Source: Lanius collurio
Taxonomy: Eukaryota; Chordata; Aves; Passeriformes; Laniidae
Direction of reading: 5' to 3'
DNA: 64,000 nucleotides
Assembly: GCA_020086605.1 (NCBI GenBank)
Contig: JACBWW010000048.1
Coordinates: 3,198,326-3,262,325, forward strand
Shown here: positions 50,207-63,112 of the stretch, in pieces
How positions within the stretch are numbered: position 1 is the stretch's first letter
How the letters are laid out: each line of letters opens with the position of its first letter
Notes under the pieces: model-generated
Databases searched by the model: none
The model's input: only the letters and a program-made list of their open reading frames with translations
What the model was told of the DNA's origin: nothing
Program-made: the position numbers and the translations under genes

Positions 50207-52727
50207 CTCTGAACATCTAAAGAAATATCACTTCATCTTTCCTTCCAAGTTCATCACTGTCTTATACTTGTTGTAAGGACTCCCTATTACAACAAACAAC
50301 AAACTTAGACCACCTTTTTCACTTCACAAGAAACTCTGCTTGATGAACTCCTACTTGCTTGTGGACCCCTTAGCTTCTTTGCAAGTTAAAAAGGCTAAGC
50401 AAGGTCCTTCATTATTTTCCAACAAATACATCCCAATAACACTTTTCTGGATCACTGGATCTTATTTTCATCTTCATTCAGCTGAAGCACATTATAAAAA
50501 TAAATAAATTAACAACACATATACTGTAGACCCTATCCAGACATTGCCTAAGTTTTCTCGGAGTTTTGGCAAAGCCTTTTCAAGATGAATTTCTCTTCAC
50601 TCTCTCACTCATTTATTCCCTTCATAGACACTAATACTCAAACACAAATCAAATCCTTCAGTCCCTCTTCCCTAGCTTACTGCAATGCTGTTTTCTCCAC
50701 CATTAATAAATGCTGTTGTTGCTGTTGGATTGCTGTAGTAAAGGCCATCTGCCAGCTCAGTGCTTTCATAATATTTCCTTTCCTTCTCCTCTTGTCTCTT
50801 TTCTTGTTTGACCTAGTAGATGCAATAGCAACCTGAGAACACTGTTCACCCTTTCCATATTTAACTTTTTTCAATTTTCTGTTGATTATTGGCTGCGCAG
50901 CCAGTATCAGGACTTGTCCTTTTGTTTCATTTTCAAATAAGCTTTTTTTTCCCCCAAGCTGCCCTTCATGGTTGCCTTAACATCTGCAAATGTAACTTTT
51001 CCTTCACTAATTCCCTATTCCAGACTTCCTCTCTTTTCTGTGAAAAAAAATCTTGAAAACATATTTTATCACTTCATTGCTATAAAGAGTATGCTGTTAT
51101 TAAAGATAAGCATTAAGCTGGCAGACATAGCTGTCTGTATTCCTCCATCTATGCCCATCTACCCATAAGTATACACTGTTTCTTGTTTTGTGGTAAAATT
51201 GTATGCTCTTTAGGGCAGGGACCATCTTTCTCCTCTGTGTTTGCACATTGCTTAATACAATGATGTCCTGGTTCATGACTCCTACGTGGACAAGTAAATA
51301 ATAATGATAATATCTCCACTCTTCTTTCTACAGAGCTCACCCACTGAGCTGACGGCCTAAATGAAACCCAGGGTGATTAATAATGCATTCTTTTACTGAC
51401 TCTTACACGTTATTATTCTTGTCACCTGTCAGGATCCACTTTGAGGGAAATCTGTTGTTTTCTGATGAAAAAGGGAGTGAAAAAAAAGGCAACTTCTTTT
51501 GCCCATTTCTTCTAAAAAGAAACTAAAAATAGGTGAATCATAGTGACAGTCATGGAAGAATTAACACCCCCTCCTGGAAAGTAGTCACATAAGTTGGCAG
51601 AGTTTTGAGGGATTGTCACAATAATCCCCAAATGTTATGTTAGAAATGCAATTTTCAATCTTATTCCAGAATTAATTAGTGCTTATTACTGCATGGACAT
51701 TTGCCTGCTGAAAACTAGACCAAAAGACTAACAACCCATTTCACATAGGCTGCTGAACCATAAGTAGAAGATAATGAATTTTGGTTCCTACCAGCCTGTG
51801 CCAGATTTAAAGCAATGACCTAGAGGTGAGGAATTCAACATCTCATTACCATTCCCCTGAGTAAAACAGTTCTCGAATCATAGGATGAAAAGAAGGAGGG
51901 AAAAACCAGGCCTTCCTGGTGTGAGTTAAAGGTCTGCATGAACTTTGAATTTCAAAGCTTTTTCTCAATCATTAATTTAGTTCAACTTAAGTAGACTTTA
52001 AAGTCTTTAAATTAGATGACTGAAAATCTCAATCACCAAAATAAAAAGACTTAAAAACAATTTCAAAAAGCAAGGGAGAGGAGTTGCTACCTCTTTCTCC
52101 TGTAGACCCATCCCCCTTCTATTTTCCTTTGTCACAACAAGCCCGATGAGGGAGATCGGATTAAATATGATTGCCTACTATTCTGCCTAGCTGACAGCTC
52201 ACCTATGGTGCTTTCAAAAATAAATGTTGTGGCTGGGTTTTTACAAGCTTCAAATGTGTATTTGACCTCTTAATGTTTTATTTGGTTTTGTTGATTTTTG
52301 CTTTAGTACTTTAAAATTTTTTAGCTTAAGAAAACAGTCAGCATAGTTAACTACACAAATGGACCAATTTGCATATGGATGCTTTTGAGATCCTCAGCCT
52401 GATCTTCTCTATCAGTGGACTGATGGAAAAGTTATTGATAGATTGCAATGCAAAAACGCACATTTCAGCTGTTAATAAATGGGCCTTCGAAAAAAATGCT
52501 AACAGATTGTCAACCGGTACCACAGAAATGACAGCTAAAGAATAAACATAATGCAATCTAATTCAGTCTCACTAAACTTTAGACCTTTTGCTATGATTCT
52601 TTGTATAAAACCCTACATTTTTTTCCTTGACCGTTAATACTGATAATTATGTCTGTATTTCTTAAGAATATTATGAGTTGCCATTTCTGCATAGTAGCAG
52701 ATTGAATTTATTCACCTTACGGATATA

Positions 52728-52767
52728 TTATTATCACAGATAATAACTGCAGCATGATAATTATCAT
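52728..52767. promoter_or_regulatory. Cluster of inverted GATA motifs
   Basis: Two palindromes lie within 40 bp. The first, TTATTATC-aca-GATAATAA (52,728-52,746), is an 8-bp perfect inverted repeat. The second, ATGATAATTATCAT (52,754-52,767), is a 14-bp perfect palindrome. Together they give four GATA cores, two on each strand, next to ATTAATTA-type homeodomain cores. Family knowledge: GATA zinc-finger factors bind WGATAR, and palindromic GATA sites bind with both fingers. Whether this is an enhancer is inference. Confidence 0.35.
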
Positions 52768-55700
52768 TAATTATTCATTTGGATTAAGAGGCAAATAGGC
52801 TTGCATTCAAGGGTCTTCCAGAGCAGTGTTCATTGTTCCAGGGCCCTGTGTGCCAGTGTGACTAATTCATACTCCTTTCAGTGCTACTGTTGACATCTGA
52901 CCGGTCCCATATGTATTTATTTCAAAATATTATAAAAGGAATAAGTGCACCATTTCAGGACATAACCACTAAAACAGACATATGGTTCTTTTCTGCCCTC
53001 TGTGTGAGAATACGCAATTTTCTATTAGAGGAGATGCTCCCAGAGTATCATTTCAATAGATCTGTATGTATGCCCAATCTTTACATTCCTATGTCATCCT
53101 ACTTAAGCTTATATAAACCATATATTTACATAATAGCTTTTAGCACAAATAATAACATGTGAAGTTGTACAATTTGTCTTTCACTGAACATAGTATTTAG
53201 TCAAACTGATTTTAATCCATTCTGAAGCTGAACTAGGTTTAATGTACGAGGATCTTCTAGTGCAAACTTAGAAAAATCTGAGAGAGGAAAAAAATTAGCA
53301 AGAAGGGGAGTATGGTTGATGAAAAAGGGGCAATAAATAATATAAATGCTAATTCCTTTTCGTGGCTTTCACCCAATACTTATTAGCAAACCTCTCTCTC
53401 TCTCATTCCCTCCCTAATCTTTGCTTCCTATCTAAAAAAATGTCTTGAAGGTAGTAACACGATCATCTGAGGACCAACATGACAGCTCCAATATGCACAG
53501 AGTGATAAATGTCAGTCTGGCTTTTATAGCTCTGAGGCTGCACTTATATATGCCCTCTGTGACTTACCATCTTTGCCTCCACAGATGATTCCTTTTTATT
53601 GTTAATATGTCAGCATGGGTCTGGTGCTGTTCAATATTAATTGCTCTCTAATAGTCTGGAACCCTCCTTCTCTAACCAGTTTTAGTTTGTTCCACTGTTT
53701 CTAGGCTTAATTTTAAGGTCACGTCCCTGGTGTTCCACAACAAAAGCAGCAGGCTCCATGTGGAGCAGTATGTGCTTTATCAGATGTAAACACAGGGCAA
53801 GGAAAGAGGAAAAGATGCAGAGACAGCAAAAGGAGGTAGTGACAACAATACTGATAAAATATGTCATGAGTATGTCAGGTACAGACTGCAAATTCCAACA
53901 GGAAAAAAGAAACAATCAGGGAAGGTTTTTATCCTAGTAGTAATCCCTTTTGGCACTCATGCATTGCCAATATAGAGTTGGCATGGAGATGTATGTGAGG
54001 TGGAGAAATAAAAAGGTACTAGCTCAAAAGTGATAACAGAAAAAATATGCTTGCAGTTGTACCCTTCAAAATATGTGCCAAGAAATCACTCAGAAATTAG
54101 AAAGAAAGTGAGAAGACAGCAAAGTTTCCCAGCCTGCCTGTATTAGTTCATCTGCCTACAGACACACCCACTGTAAATTTGATGGTGGGTGAAGTCATCA
54201 GCCAGAAATTTAAAACAGAGAAGAGGGAAAGAGCTGCTTGCTTAGAGGGGGGTAATGCAAACTGGAGACACAGGGTGTGCAGTCTGCAGAAAAAGATCTG
54301 CTATTTGTATTGTGGGAACATCTAAAGACCAGCAACCAGAGTGGAGACATTGCCCCAACATTTCATGAGTCTTGGCACTGCAGATGAACTCCTCTTCCAA
54401 CTACCCAGTAAATGAGGTCCAATGACATTAGTACATCAGGGCATAACTGATATGTTGAACTGGCAGAAATAATTGCATTCTGCCAATGAAGGGGACAGGA
54501 GCTTGATATCTGTATTTAGCAAAGCTGTGATATTCAAGATTTTTTTTCCAAACACCTGTTAATTCATAGAGTAGAGAATAATGGGGAATAATTTATTCAT
54601 TTTTCACAGGTTTTTTGGGAGCCAGGGATAAGACTGGACAACAAAAGTGGCACAAAATTATTAGAGTTCATTCTAAAGTGCAATAATATAGAGCAATACA
54701 TGACAACACCACTCTGGTAAAAATTGTGCTGTTGATATGTGGAGGAATCTTCCAGGAGATGTCAATAGCATCAGTCCAAAGTATAGCTTCTCTCAGTATA
54801 ACTTGTGAAGCTTGGTGTTGAACCCCAGCCAATGCCAAAGGGAAATGAATGTTTTTCTTCAAGTCTCTTATTCTGTACAGAACTTCTAAGCCATAATAGT
54901 ATGAAGGAAGAAGTGTGATTTTACTACATTAAGTAACTTCATTTTTATAAATAAAGCAACAGCAGTTCTTAGCATTCAAGCTTGTCAAGAATACAGTGAT
55001 GGGTGTGAAAATCTCAGCCTCTTTGTCTCATGCATTTTTTGGTCATGGTTCATTGTTTATTACCAAAATAGCTGAGTCCCTGTAGTTGTTTTCTACAATG
55101 ACCCAAATTTATGAATCTTTCCTTCAGAGGGGTTTACTAAGTCAGAACGGTGGTGTGCTGATTTCTTTAGAGTTAAGTGTTAGCATTGTTGGCTGTCCAA
55201 GATGCAGGCAATGAAGCAGCCAGCTCTGACTGCAAAGGAGGGTGCAAAACTAAATCTCAGTATGAGTTCATGCTAAAGAGAGATATAGGGACAGGAACTT
55301 TTCTGTTTGAAAATGATCTAATAGCTACTAAAAGCAATCTAAGAAATCTTACAAATAAGTAATTATAAATTTGCAAAAGCTCATCACCTCAATGAATGCT
55401 GTCTCCACTGGTGAGGATTTTTCAGGTTTTTTATCATTATTTACTCAATTTTAATTCCCTTTTGAAAAGGGAGAAAAGATAACTGTCTCTTTTACACTGA
55501 CTTCCTCATCAGCAACTTCCAGAAAACAAAATATTTTGTGCATTAAAAAAAAGAATTTTCATACCAATGATTAAAACCCAGATTATTTCATTCCTTAAAA
55601 GAATGAATAGCTAAACTAGGGTTCTTAATGGAAGTAGTTCATTATTAGCAAGTTCTAGAATAAGTTTTACAAAACCAATTATTTTTTCATCTGTTCTAAT

Positions 55701-56639
55701 GTCAGAGAATTTTACTCTGGGTTTCTGAGAAGCCTAGTAGTACTACTATGTAACCCTCCTCAAAACAGGAATGATTTCATTTCAAAGGTTGGCATAAATG
55801 TCATAATTACATACAGTATTTGTATGAGAAAACAAAGTAGATCAAAGAGGATGACAGAGAAGAGACAAACAAGCACAGCAACAGAGATTTCATGCTTAGA
55901 AAAGGAGCCAAAATAAACTATATTTGATCTCTGTTAACACTGTTATAATTTCACCATGAATAATCTCTGGGTCATGTGTATTACTCCTAATCCTCCTCAG
56001 GTACTGGGCTGTCTGTATAAGCCACTTCTGTCTGATGCTGTCACCATTCTGTTCTGCTGCTGCAGCGCTGAATGTGTTGCAGGCAAATGCACTCTTGATC
56101 TCTCTGAGGATAATTTTAGTCATATCTAAGTTGGCAGGACATGAGTGAACTAGAACAGATGAATAACAAACTGGGAATGACTGGACATAATAGAATATGG
56201 AATTTTCCACATCAGCAAGCAGAGAACAAAAAAAAAGTAGCCAAAAGCTGACTATATCCCAAGGTTACAAATACTGACATTTTGAGAAGCGATCTGCCCA
56301 GGATTGCATCATTATGTTATTATATTTTTCTCCTCATTTTCTGATCAAGCCCATTAGACGAGGCTTCTTGACTGTTAGGTTGGGGTTGTTTTCAATTTAT
56401 TTATGGAAAGATATTTTTAAAGGCTAACCCAGTTAAGCTTGACAGCTTGTTTACAATAGGACCCAGAAGACACATTACTCTATGCACAACAATATAAATA
56501 TACATTTGAGATGCACACTTACGCTCATAATATTTGTTAAACTTCTAAAATGCACAGTTATCAGCTATCCAGAATCATCTAACTCTATTCAAATATCATG
56601 AAGGTAGAGAGATTGTTTGTCTTGCTAAGATGAGAATGA

Positions 56640-56659
56640 CTAATTATTATCATAATTAG
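56640..56659. repeat. Inverted repeat with TAATTA arms
   Basis: CTAATTAT and ATAATTAG form a perfect 8-bp inverted repeat around a 4-nt centre. Both arms contain TAATTA, a homeodomain core. Confidence 0.8.
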
Positions 56660-58789
56660 CATTTAGTGTTTTAGAAAAATTGCATAAAATAGTTACTTTC
56701 TTAAAAATCACATAACAATCTGATACAAGAGGTTTAAACTTCATAACAAAGTCAGAACAGTGTTTTATCTCTGTTTGCATATTTCCAATTTGGACATCCA
56801 GACTGCCTCTAACTGAAATTAAGTTAGGTAATTGGCCTTTTCCTTAACTGAACCTATATTTACCTTATTTATTAGTGTGGACAAATAGGAATGGATTTAG
56901 AGATCAAAACCATTTTTGCTGAGAACCTGAAATTCACTTTGTATTCACTGTGAGAAAGGGGCTTGCATTGGTCCTGGGAGTTACGATACAAGAACTACTC
57001 CCATTTTTGCCCCTCTGGAAGAATCTCATGTATATGCCATAGCTGCTTTTAGATGTGGCTCTAACCACTTGGAAATCCCTCAAAAGGGCTCCCCTGAGTG
57101 TGGCAAAAGGGTTGACAGAAACCAAGACTCAGAGTAATTAATGCCATCTTTCAGTAAAATTATATTCCAAATCCAAAAGGAGTCAATACAGACAAATAAA
57201 GACCCAGCCTGCTCTCCATCTGAAAGCTCAGGAGAGATCTGAAAGCAGCACTTTATATTTCCTTATGCCAAATCAAGATCTCCTTTAAGAAAATAAAATC
57301 TATAGATTTTTTTTTAATATTTTGTTTTAAATTACTTTTTTAAAAGACTGCAGTGTGTGGTCACAGGTGAATTATTAATCTGCTACGCCACTCAGGGTAT
57401 CAATACTGTGAAGCACTAAGATACCCAGTAGCCACTGCAAAATACATTGCTCCTCAGCCTTGTTTGCTACTGCCTTAGAATACAGCAGTCAAGAAAATAT
57501 CTCAAAGTTTTTTCTGTAATTAAAAAAGGATTGTCCATTGCCAGAACACAAAGCTATGCTGGAATTTCATTTTTCTCCATCTGTGCAGCATGAAACTTTA
57601 ATTGTGAAACACCTTTAAAAAGTCCTGTGGCATAACCTGACAGGAAATGAGCTAAAGTGTGGGATGGAGAGCTTTTACACATAACTTTAGAGTTATCTGC
57701 CCTTAGCCTCCAAGAATGATGGCTAGGTTAGAGATGATAGGTTAGAACAAGATGCTGCTCAGTCCTCCTTATATTTCCTGATCAAATTTCAATTTGCACT
57801 TCTTTTCAGAGGAATACTCCTCTTTCCAAACCGTTGGATAGTACTTATCCTATTCTTATTGCTGCTTAGCTCCCTTTATCCTCAGGAATGACTGATGTTT
57901 AATACAATGAAGCAGAAGAATTTGTTTTGCGGGTCAAGTCTCAGTGCATAACTACACCTATTTTATCACAGTTTGTGGTCCTCTCTTTTGTGTTCACTTT
58001 CTACCAATATTTATGGATTCATGCATGCTGGCAAAAACATATCAAAGAGTAGACTTGCATGGTACTTACCTGAATATTCATTAAGATGAATTTGAGGATA
58101 GCACAGCTTCGACATTCAGAACTTTACATACTCATTCAGTCAGGGAAAAAATATTATGTTGAGTCACAATTAATTCAGGCTTCGATTAAAAAACCACCCA
58201 GTACTTGGGTGTGTAACCAGCTGGCTTGGTGCATACAAGGAGTATCTTTAGGTCCTCCTGGGCTGCACACCCTGTGGGGGCACTCCAGAGGGCTCCCACA
58301 TCTCCATAAGATCCTGGATCTCCGTAAACACACACATTTGTCAGCACCCACAACTAATTGGAGAGTGTCTTGTGCCATGTTGAGACTCTTTCTACTTAGG
58401 AATAGATAGCAGGGTTTGAGTTCCACGTTGCCACAGCCCACCGGTTTTCTATCCTAAAACAGTGCCTATTCAGAGAGTGCTCAGCTGTCTCTGCAAAGCA
58501 CTGAGCTGTGTAGTAGGCACCAACTGCAAGCCACCAGATTTGCACAGGATGTTGCACACAATTTTTCTAGCCACAAGTTTGGTTGTCTCTAAACAATTGG
58601 CACCAAAAGAAGCCCTGGTTATCTTGTATTACGAGAACATTCTTGGTGCTGAGTTCAGTGTTTAAAAGTTCATTGGAAAATTCACTGAATAATTAAGGAA
58701 ATAGTGATCTCTTTGTGGCTATTTCATGAGCAGAAAGAAAGGTTAAATTCATGGGATAAATTATTCATTGTGAGTTATTCACTCAGCTT

Positions 58790-58848
58790 TAATAGTTTGT
58801 AATTCTGTAAAGAGCTTTGCTTAAGAAATGCACTATATAAATCAATCA
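58790..58848 (+). mobile_element. Ancient LINE/SINE 3'-tail fragment
   Basis: 'tttgtaattctgtaaagagc', 'tttgcttaagaaatgcacta' and 'tataaatcaatcaatag' resemble a tail common to old vertebrate LINE/SINE families, of the type 'ttgtaaagcgctttgggatccttggatgaaaggcgctatataaat'. Only about 55 bp can be followed. Confidence 0.45.
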
Positions 58849-60009
58849 ATAGCCCTAATAATATGCAAGAAGGATTTTCCCTTTTGTGATCTGCTTTTCA
58901 ATAAATTGTACCCCCTTGACACTTCAAGTACCATCATATGACCATTCTTCTCACCTCCACTGCCTCAGCCTGTCTATCACTGGGCCACAGCTGTGACGTT
59001 CAGACACCCAGCCTCCTTCGCCTTCTTACCACCTTAACTCATTTCACTTAAGGGTCCATCAGTGCTTTCACGTCCTTTTAGCTTCTCCTTTAAATAATTA
59101 TTTTGTTAGGAACTCAAGCAAACACAGTTGCACGTACACTCACACCTAGGTGTTTTGTTAAAACAATCAGTTGCTTCAGCAGTGCATTGGAAACAGCATC
59201 ACAGCACAGGTTTCATGCTCTAAAATCAGCCACCTTCTCTGCAGCCATATGGCAGAGGTATTGAAAGACCCTGCATCTAAAACCCCTCCAAATTCTTACA
59301 TCGTGCCTGCAGTACCTTAGGGATTGATGGTTGGAGGAGACACAACTAAGTCTGAGTAACACTGCAGCAACACATGCTTCAGGGAACGGCATCTGCTTGA
59401 GAAAATGCCTGGGTGCTCTGTTGGCTTGTGCTGCCCACGCTGGAGTATTTGCTGTCACAGCCTCACTCACCCTCAGTAGTATCCATTAATATGGATACAC
59501 ACACCAAATTGCTGCGCTGCCATACCTTTAGGCACAGTTTTACTGCTCTGGGCAGCCTATTTACTTCCTTTCTCCTGTGCTCCAGCCCTTGCTAATTCAC
59601 AGGAGCCTGACACTACAGCTCCTGAAACGAGTGTCAAAACTCCCACTAAGTGGTGTGGGCAGAAGTCCAGCCCTTCTAACCTTCTATTAAGAGTTCAATC
59701 CCCATCAGGTACAGGTCCTTTATATTTTTCACCTCCTTTTTGCTCCCAGTGCAATCCTCATAGGAACTTCCAGATGCCTCCTTCATGGCAGCCAGTCTGT
59801 CTCTTCTTCCATACAGAGGTCACCCAGCTCAGCAGGACTGAGAAATGTACAGTTTTTAAGGCTGAGGTGTTTTTGATGGCAAAATTGCTGGAAAGCAAAG
59901 TTAACAATACTTTTGTGTCCTTTTGTCACCTCCTCTCACAGGTCCTTTTGGTCTAACTGGTGCCACTTGACACTCTATGTCATCCTAAATTTGGCTACAT
60001 GGAAATGTT
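58849..60009. other. Unique stretch, slightly richer in GC
   Basis: No gene was recognised. Open frames of 60-85 codons on both strands lack domains. Most of the GC rise is at 59,200-59,700. Confidence 0.45.
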
Positions 60010-60229
60010 TTTTCCCTCTCCTGGTGAGGAAAGTCAGTAGTGAGGCACTGGAAAAGATTGCTCAGAGAAGCTGTGGTTGTCCCACCCCTGGAAGTCTCCA
60101 AGGCCAGGTTGGATGGGGTCATGAGCCACCTGGTCTACTGGGTGGCATTCCTGCCTCTGGCACACAAGGGGGGAACTGGATGATTTTTATCATAGCGTCC
60201 AACTCAAGACTTTCTATGCTTCTATGATT
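60010..60229 (+). mobile_element. CR1 LINE 3' end, plus strand
   Basis: Terminal CR1 sequence in sense orientation: 'tagtgaggcactggaaaaga', 'ttgctcagagaagctgtgg', 'gtcccacccctggaagtctc', 'aaggccaggttggatggggt', 'catgagccacctggtctact', 'gggtggcattcctgcctctgg', 'gggggaactggatgatt' and the tail 'tctatgcttctatgat' with two near-octamers. The segment normally reading 'ctttaaggtcccttccaaccc' is mutated to 'tatcatagcgtccaactcaa'. The copy is 5'-truncated, moderately diverged and non-coding. Confidence 0.95.
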
Positions 60230-63069
60230 AATAAGCATATATTAATATATTTATGCATTCCCAGTTAATTCTTTTTCTCTTTAGCTGCCTAAAATAAAAT
60301 TTACATTTTATGACTGGAATCAAACCACTAATGTTGCAATAAAATCCTTCCGAAATTATGAGTATTGACAAAATTTAATTTTTTTAGGGTATAAGTGGAT
60401 ATATTGAATCAAATGATTAGCTGTACTGAAAATATCAAATATTTATTGATTATTGAAATATTCATTTGATTATTGGTAACCCAAAAGATTCCTTTTGGGG
60501 CACACTTCAACTCTTATATTACTGATTCCAAACATACTCAGAAAGTGCAAAGAAAACTGAGACGTGTAGCTAACTCATTCTCTCTGTGTCACTATTTCAG
60601 TTTGAACTAATTTTCTTTACTGTGTGTATTTGACTTGCAACAAGTAACACAGATGAGAAACTTTAAAAGTTTCCTGGGGTTCCCCTAACAAATCTCCTGC
60701 ACAGTTAAATACATCTTGGTTCTTCCAATCCTTTTGGCTACTTATAATTTTTTGTTGACTAAGCATCTCAAACTGTATGATTTTCAGTGGTTTATACTCT
60801 CATTTTCTGAGCAACCAGTTTGAAGCTTCTCAGTACAATTTTTGGGAGGACAGAGTAGCATCTCTTCATACTGCACAATGTTCAAGGTCTGAGTAAAACA
60901 TAGATGTTGGACTCCCAAATTGTTGGAACAGTGACTGAAGTAGCACAGAAGAAGTAAAGAATTAGATTCACTTCTTGACCTAGGGAGATACAAGAAAATT
61001 TAAAGGAAATGGTCAAATAATTACTACTGTTTATCCCACACAACAAATGAGGATGGTAATCCATGGAAAAAATATAGGTTACAGATCATATTACTAAAGA
61101 CTATATCATAAGGTGTCTCCACCAGAGGGATCGATAGATTGCATGTGTATAAGTAATGCTAACTCTGTTTCCCTTTAAAGTTCTTCAGTCCTGATACCAT
61201 TCTTTGTCTGTAAAATTTGCATGTTAATACTAGCACGCTCTATTATTTATTTGATTGTTTCATTATTTTAGGGCAGATCCTTGTGTTCAGTCCTCTAACA
61301 AAGAAATAAATAAAATGACTCATTTTTGTTCTATCTCAGCAACCTATGAAACAGCAAGTAGAAAAGATAAAGGGTTCTTTTTAAAGTATATACAGAAAGA
61401 TTAGTCAGGGAGGTAGATGTATTGCTAGTGAGGGAAGAAATCTGACCCCAGAGAGGCTGAGTTTAACCTTTTAAGCATTCCTCCTACTGATATTTGTGAA
61501 TACTACCATGAAGAGTGTTTCGTTGCATATTTGTACCATTCCTGTATTATATATAGTTTTAATACCCCACAAAATAGGAGTGCTGAACTATGTCTCATAT
61601 TTTATTGTGCTACTAAACCATTATGAATTAAGTATGACAGATACCCTCCTTTTCTAACTAAAGAAGTTTTTTTCCCAGCTCAATCACAGAGCATTTCCAT
61701 TAAAAGCTCAGGACCCCATCTCTAACCCTGGCAATACCTTCTCCACATGATTAATTATTTTACACATTGTGTAGTCCATTAGGGAAGTGTCTAATGGCCT
61801 CAGGACATGGATATCTGGCCTTTATATGCATTATTTTGCCAAACTCTTTTTCTTCTCTATCCTTTTGTAGTGAAATAGAAAACAGCATATTACTTTGGTT
61901 TTTCATTGCCATGTTTGTTTCATCCATTTATAATTAATATTTTTCATAAAAGGCATTAACTTGCATTTTCAATAACATTTTTTTGTAAAGATTCAAATAT
62001 CCTATGCAGAGATAAATCTTACCAAATATCAGGTAGTTCCAGAAATATATGTAAGATCAATGAAGTCTGTAGAAACATGTGTATCTCTTATTAGAAGACT
62101 GGATCAAATATTAGTTTTGCAATGATAGTGTTAACTAGAAAAAAAGGTGTAGATATTGAGATCAATAGCAGAATAATGGAGAACAGTGCTGTGCTCCCAC
62201 TTTGTGCTGCTGATGTTCAATGGTGCGTTGTCTTCAATTTGGGAGTTCTTGTGGGAAAAAAGGAATGTAACTGAACTTTGTGTGCCGCGGTAATAGTAAA
62301 CTCTGCCCTGCAAAATACTTTCTTGCCTTCTTGTATTTCAGATACAAAATAATAATCTTTTAGTTAAGGGAAGCACAGGGAGAATTCTAAGATATTTCTT
62401 ATATTGTTCAATATGCTGCCACGTACCAAACTGGAGAAAACAAATATAATCCTGGCTGTAGTGGAAAACCCTGCCAGAACTCCCTGTATTTTCAAAACAA
62501 TCCAGACTGCACCAAAGACACTGGCTTGAAGACAGAAATGTCACAAAATCTTACTTAACTGTTTTTCACTCATTAGGAGAGACCATACCTTTCTTTTCGC
62601 CAACATCCTGGAAATCAGACCACTGTTACAATCAGTTGAGCTTGTTAATGATACCAGAGAGCACTAAAATATCTCTTATCTATTGATTTATGAGAGATTT
62701 GGTGTTATGATTTTTGCACTGGTTTTTCCATTGGTTGTGAAGCACTTCATTCATCTGAATAATTGCAACAGACAGTGAATATAGAAAATATATAATGAAA
62801 TTTTTTATGCTGATTTTGACTTAATTATCCATACCAATTCTACCCCCCTCAAAAAAAAATTAAACCTGGAAGCTTCAGATAAAGTAAGATTTGTTTTGTG
62901 AGTTTTATATGGAATTACACTTGTCAGATGTCATGGTTATAAAACTTCAGGACTCAGGATATTTTCATTTCCATTGTAGTTAGTAAGAGCTAAGGCAATA
63001 CACCACACAAGACAACTGAATATGAAAATGTTGGTCTTTCCCCATATGAAGCTGTGGTGACTACACATC
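60230..63069. other. Unique AT-rich non-coding stretch
   Basis: No gene or repeat was recognised; open frames are under 70 codons. Confidence 0.5.
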
Positions 63070-63112
63070 TCATTTTGGACACCTATCTAGGTGCCTAAAT
63101 TCAGGTGGAATC
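63070..63112. repeat. Ancient sauropsid repeat-like motif
   Basis: 'ttttggacacctatctaggt' followed by 'gcctaaattcagg' resembles the recurring phrase 'cacctattttaggcacctaa' of the same unnamed old repeat suspected at 16.2-16.4 kb. Short and uncertain. Confidence 0.35.

Larger units (their letters stand above)
48880..51312 (+). mobile_element. Long L2/CR1-like LINE remnant with preserved 3' tail
   Basis: The right end, from about 51,190, reads 'aaaattgtatgctctttagg', 'gcagggaccatctttctcct', 'ctgtgtttgcacattgctta', 'atacaatgatgtcctggttc', 'atgactcc' and 'aataataatgataat'. This follows closely the sauropsid L2-like 3' end ('gattgtaagctctttggggcagggaccgtcttt ... tgtttgtacagcgcctagcacaatggggtcctggtccatgac ... 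aataataat'). The tail assignment is good. Upstream, more than 2 kb is strongly pyrimidine-biased on the plus strand, as the body of L2-type elements often is, but I cannot follow codon-level homology, so the left limit is a guess. Many Ser/Phe/Leu-rich open frames here come from that bias. A GC-rich block at about 50.0-50.2 kb interrupts it. Confidence 0.5.
51313..58789. other. Unique non-coding stretch with candidate regulatory DNA
   Basis: No gene was recognised. About 52,690-53,080 has GATA palindromes and a conserved look (see findings). An inverted TAATTA repeat lies at 56,640-56,659. Open frames up to 107 codons (58,086-58,409) are featureless. Confidence 0.5.

Noticed and set aside
49272..50212. 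Several Ser/Phe/Leu-rich open frames up to 111 codons
   Set aside because: They follow from pyrimidine bias, occur in overlapping frames, and lie in probable LINE debris and the GC-rich insert.
58071..58125. Minus-strand CAG/GTAAGT donor
   Set aside because: A good donor, but no convincing acceptor at a suitable distance; left as a chance match.
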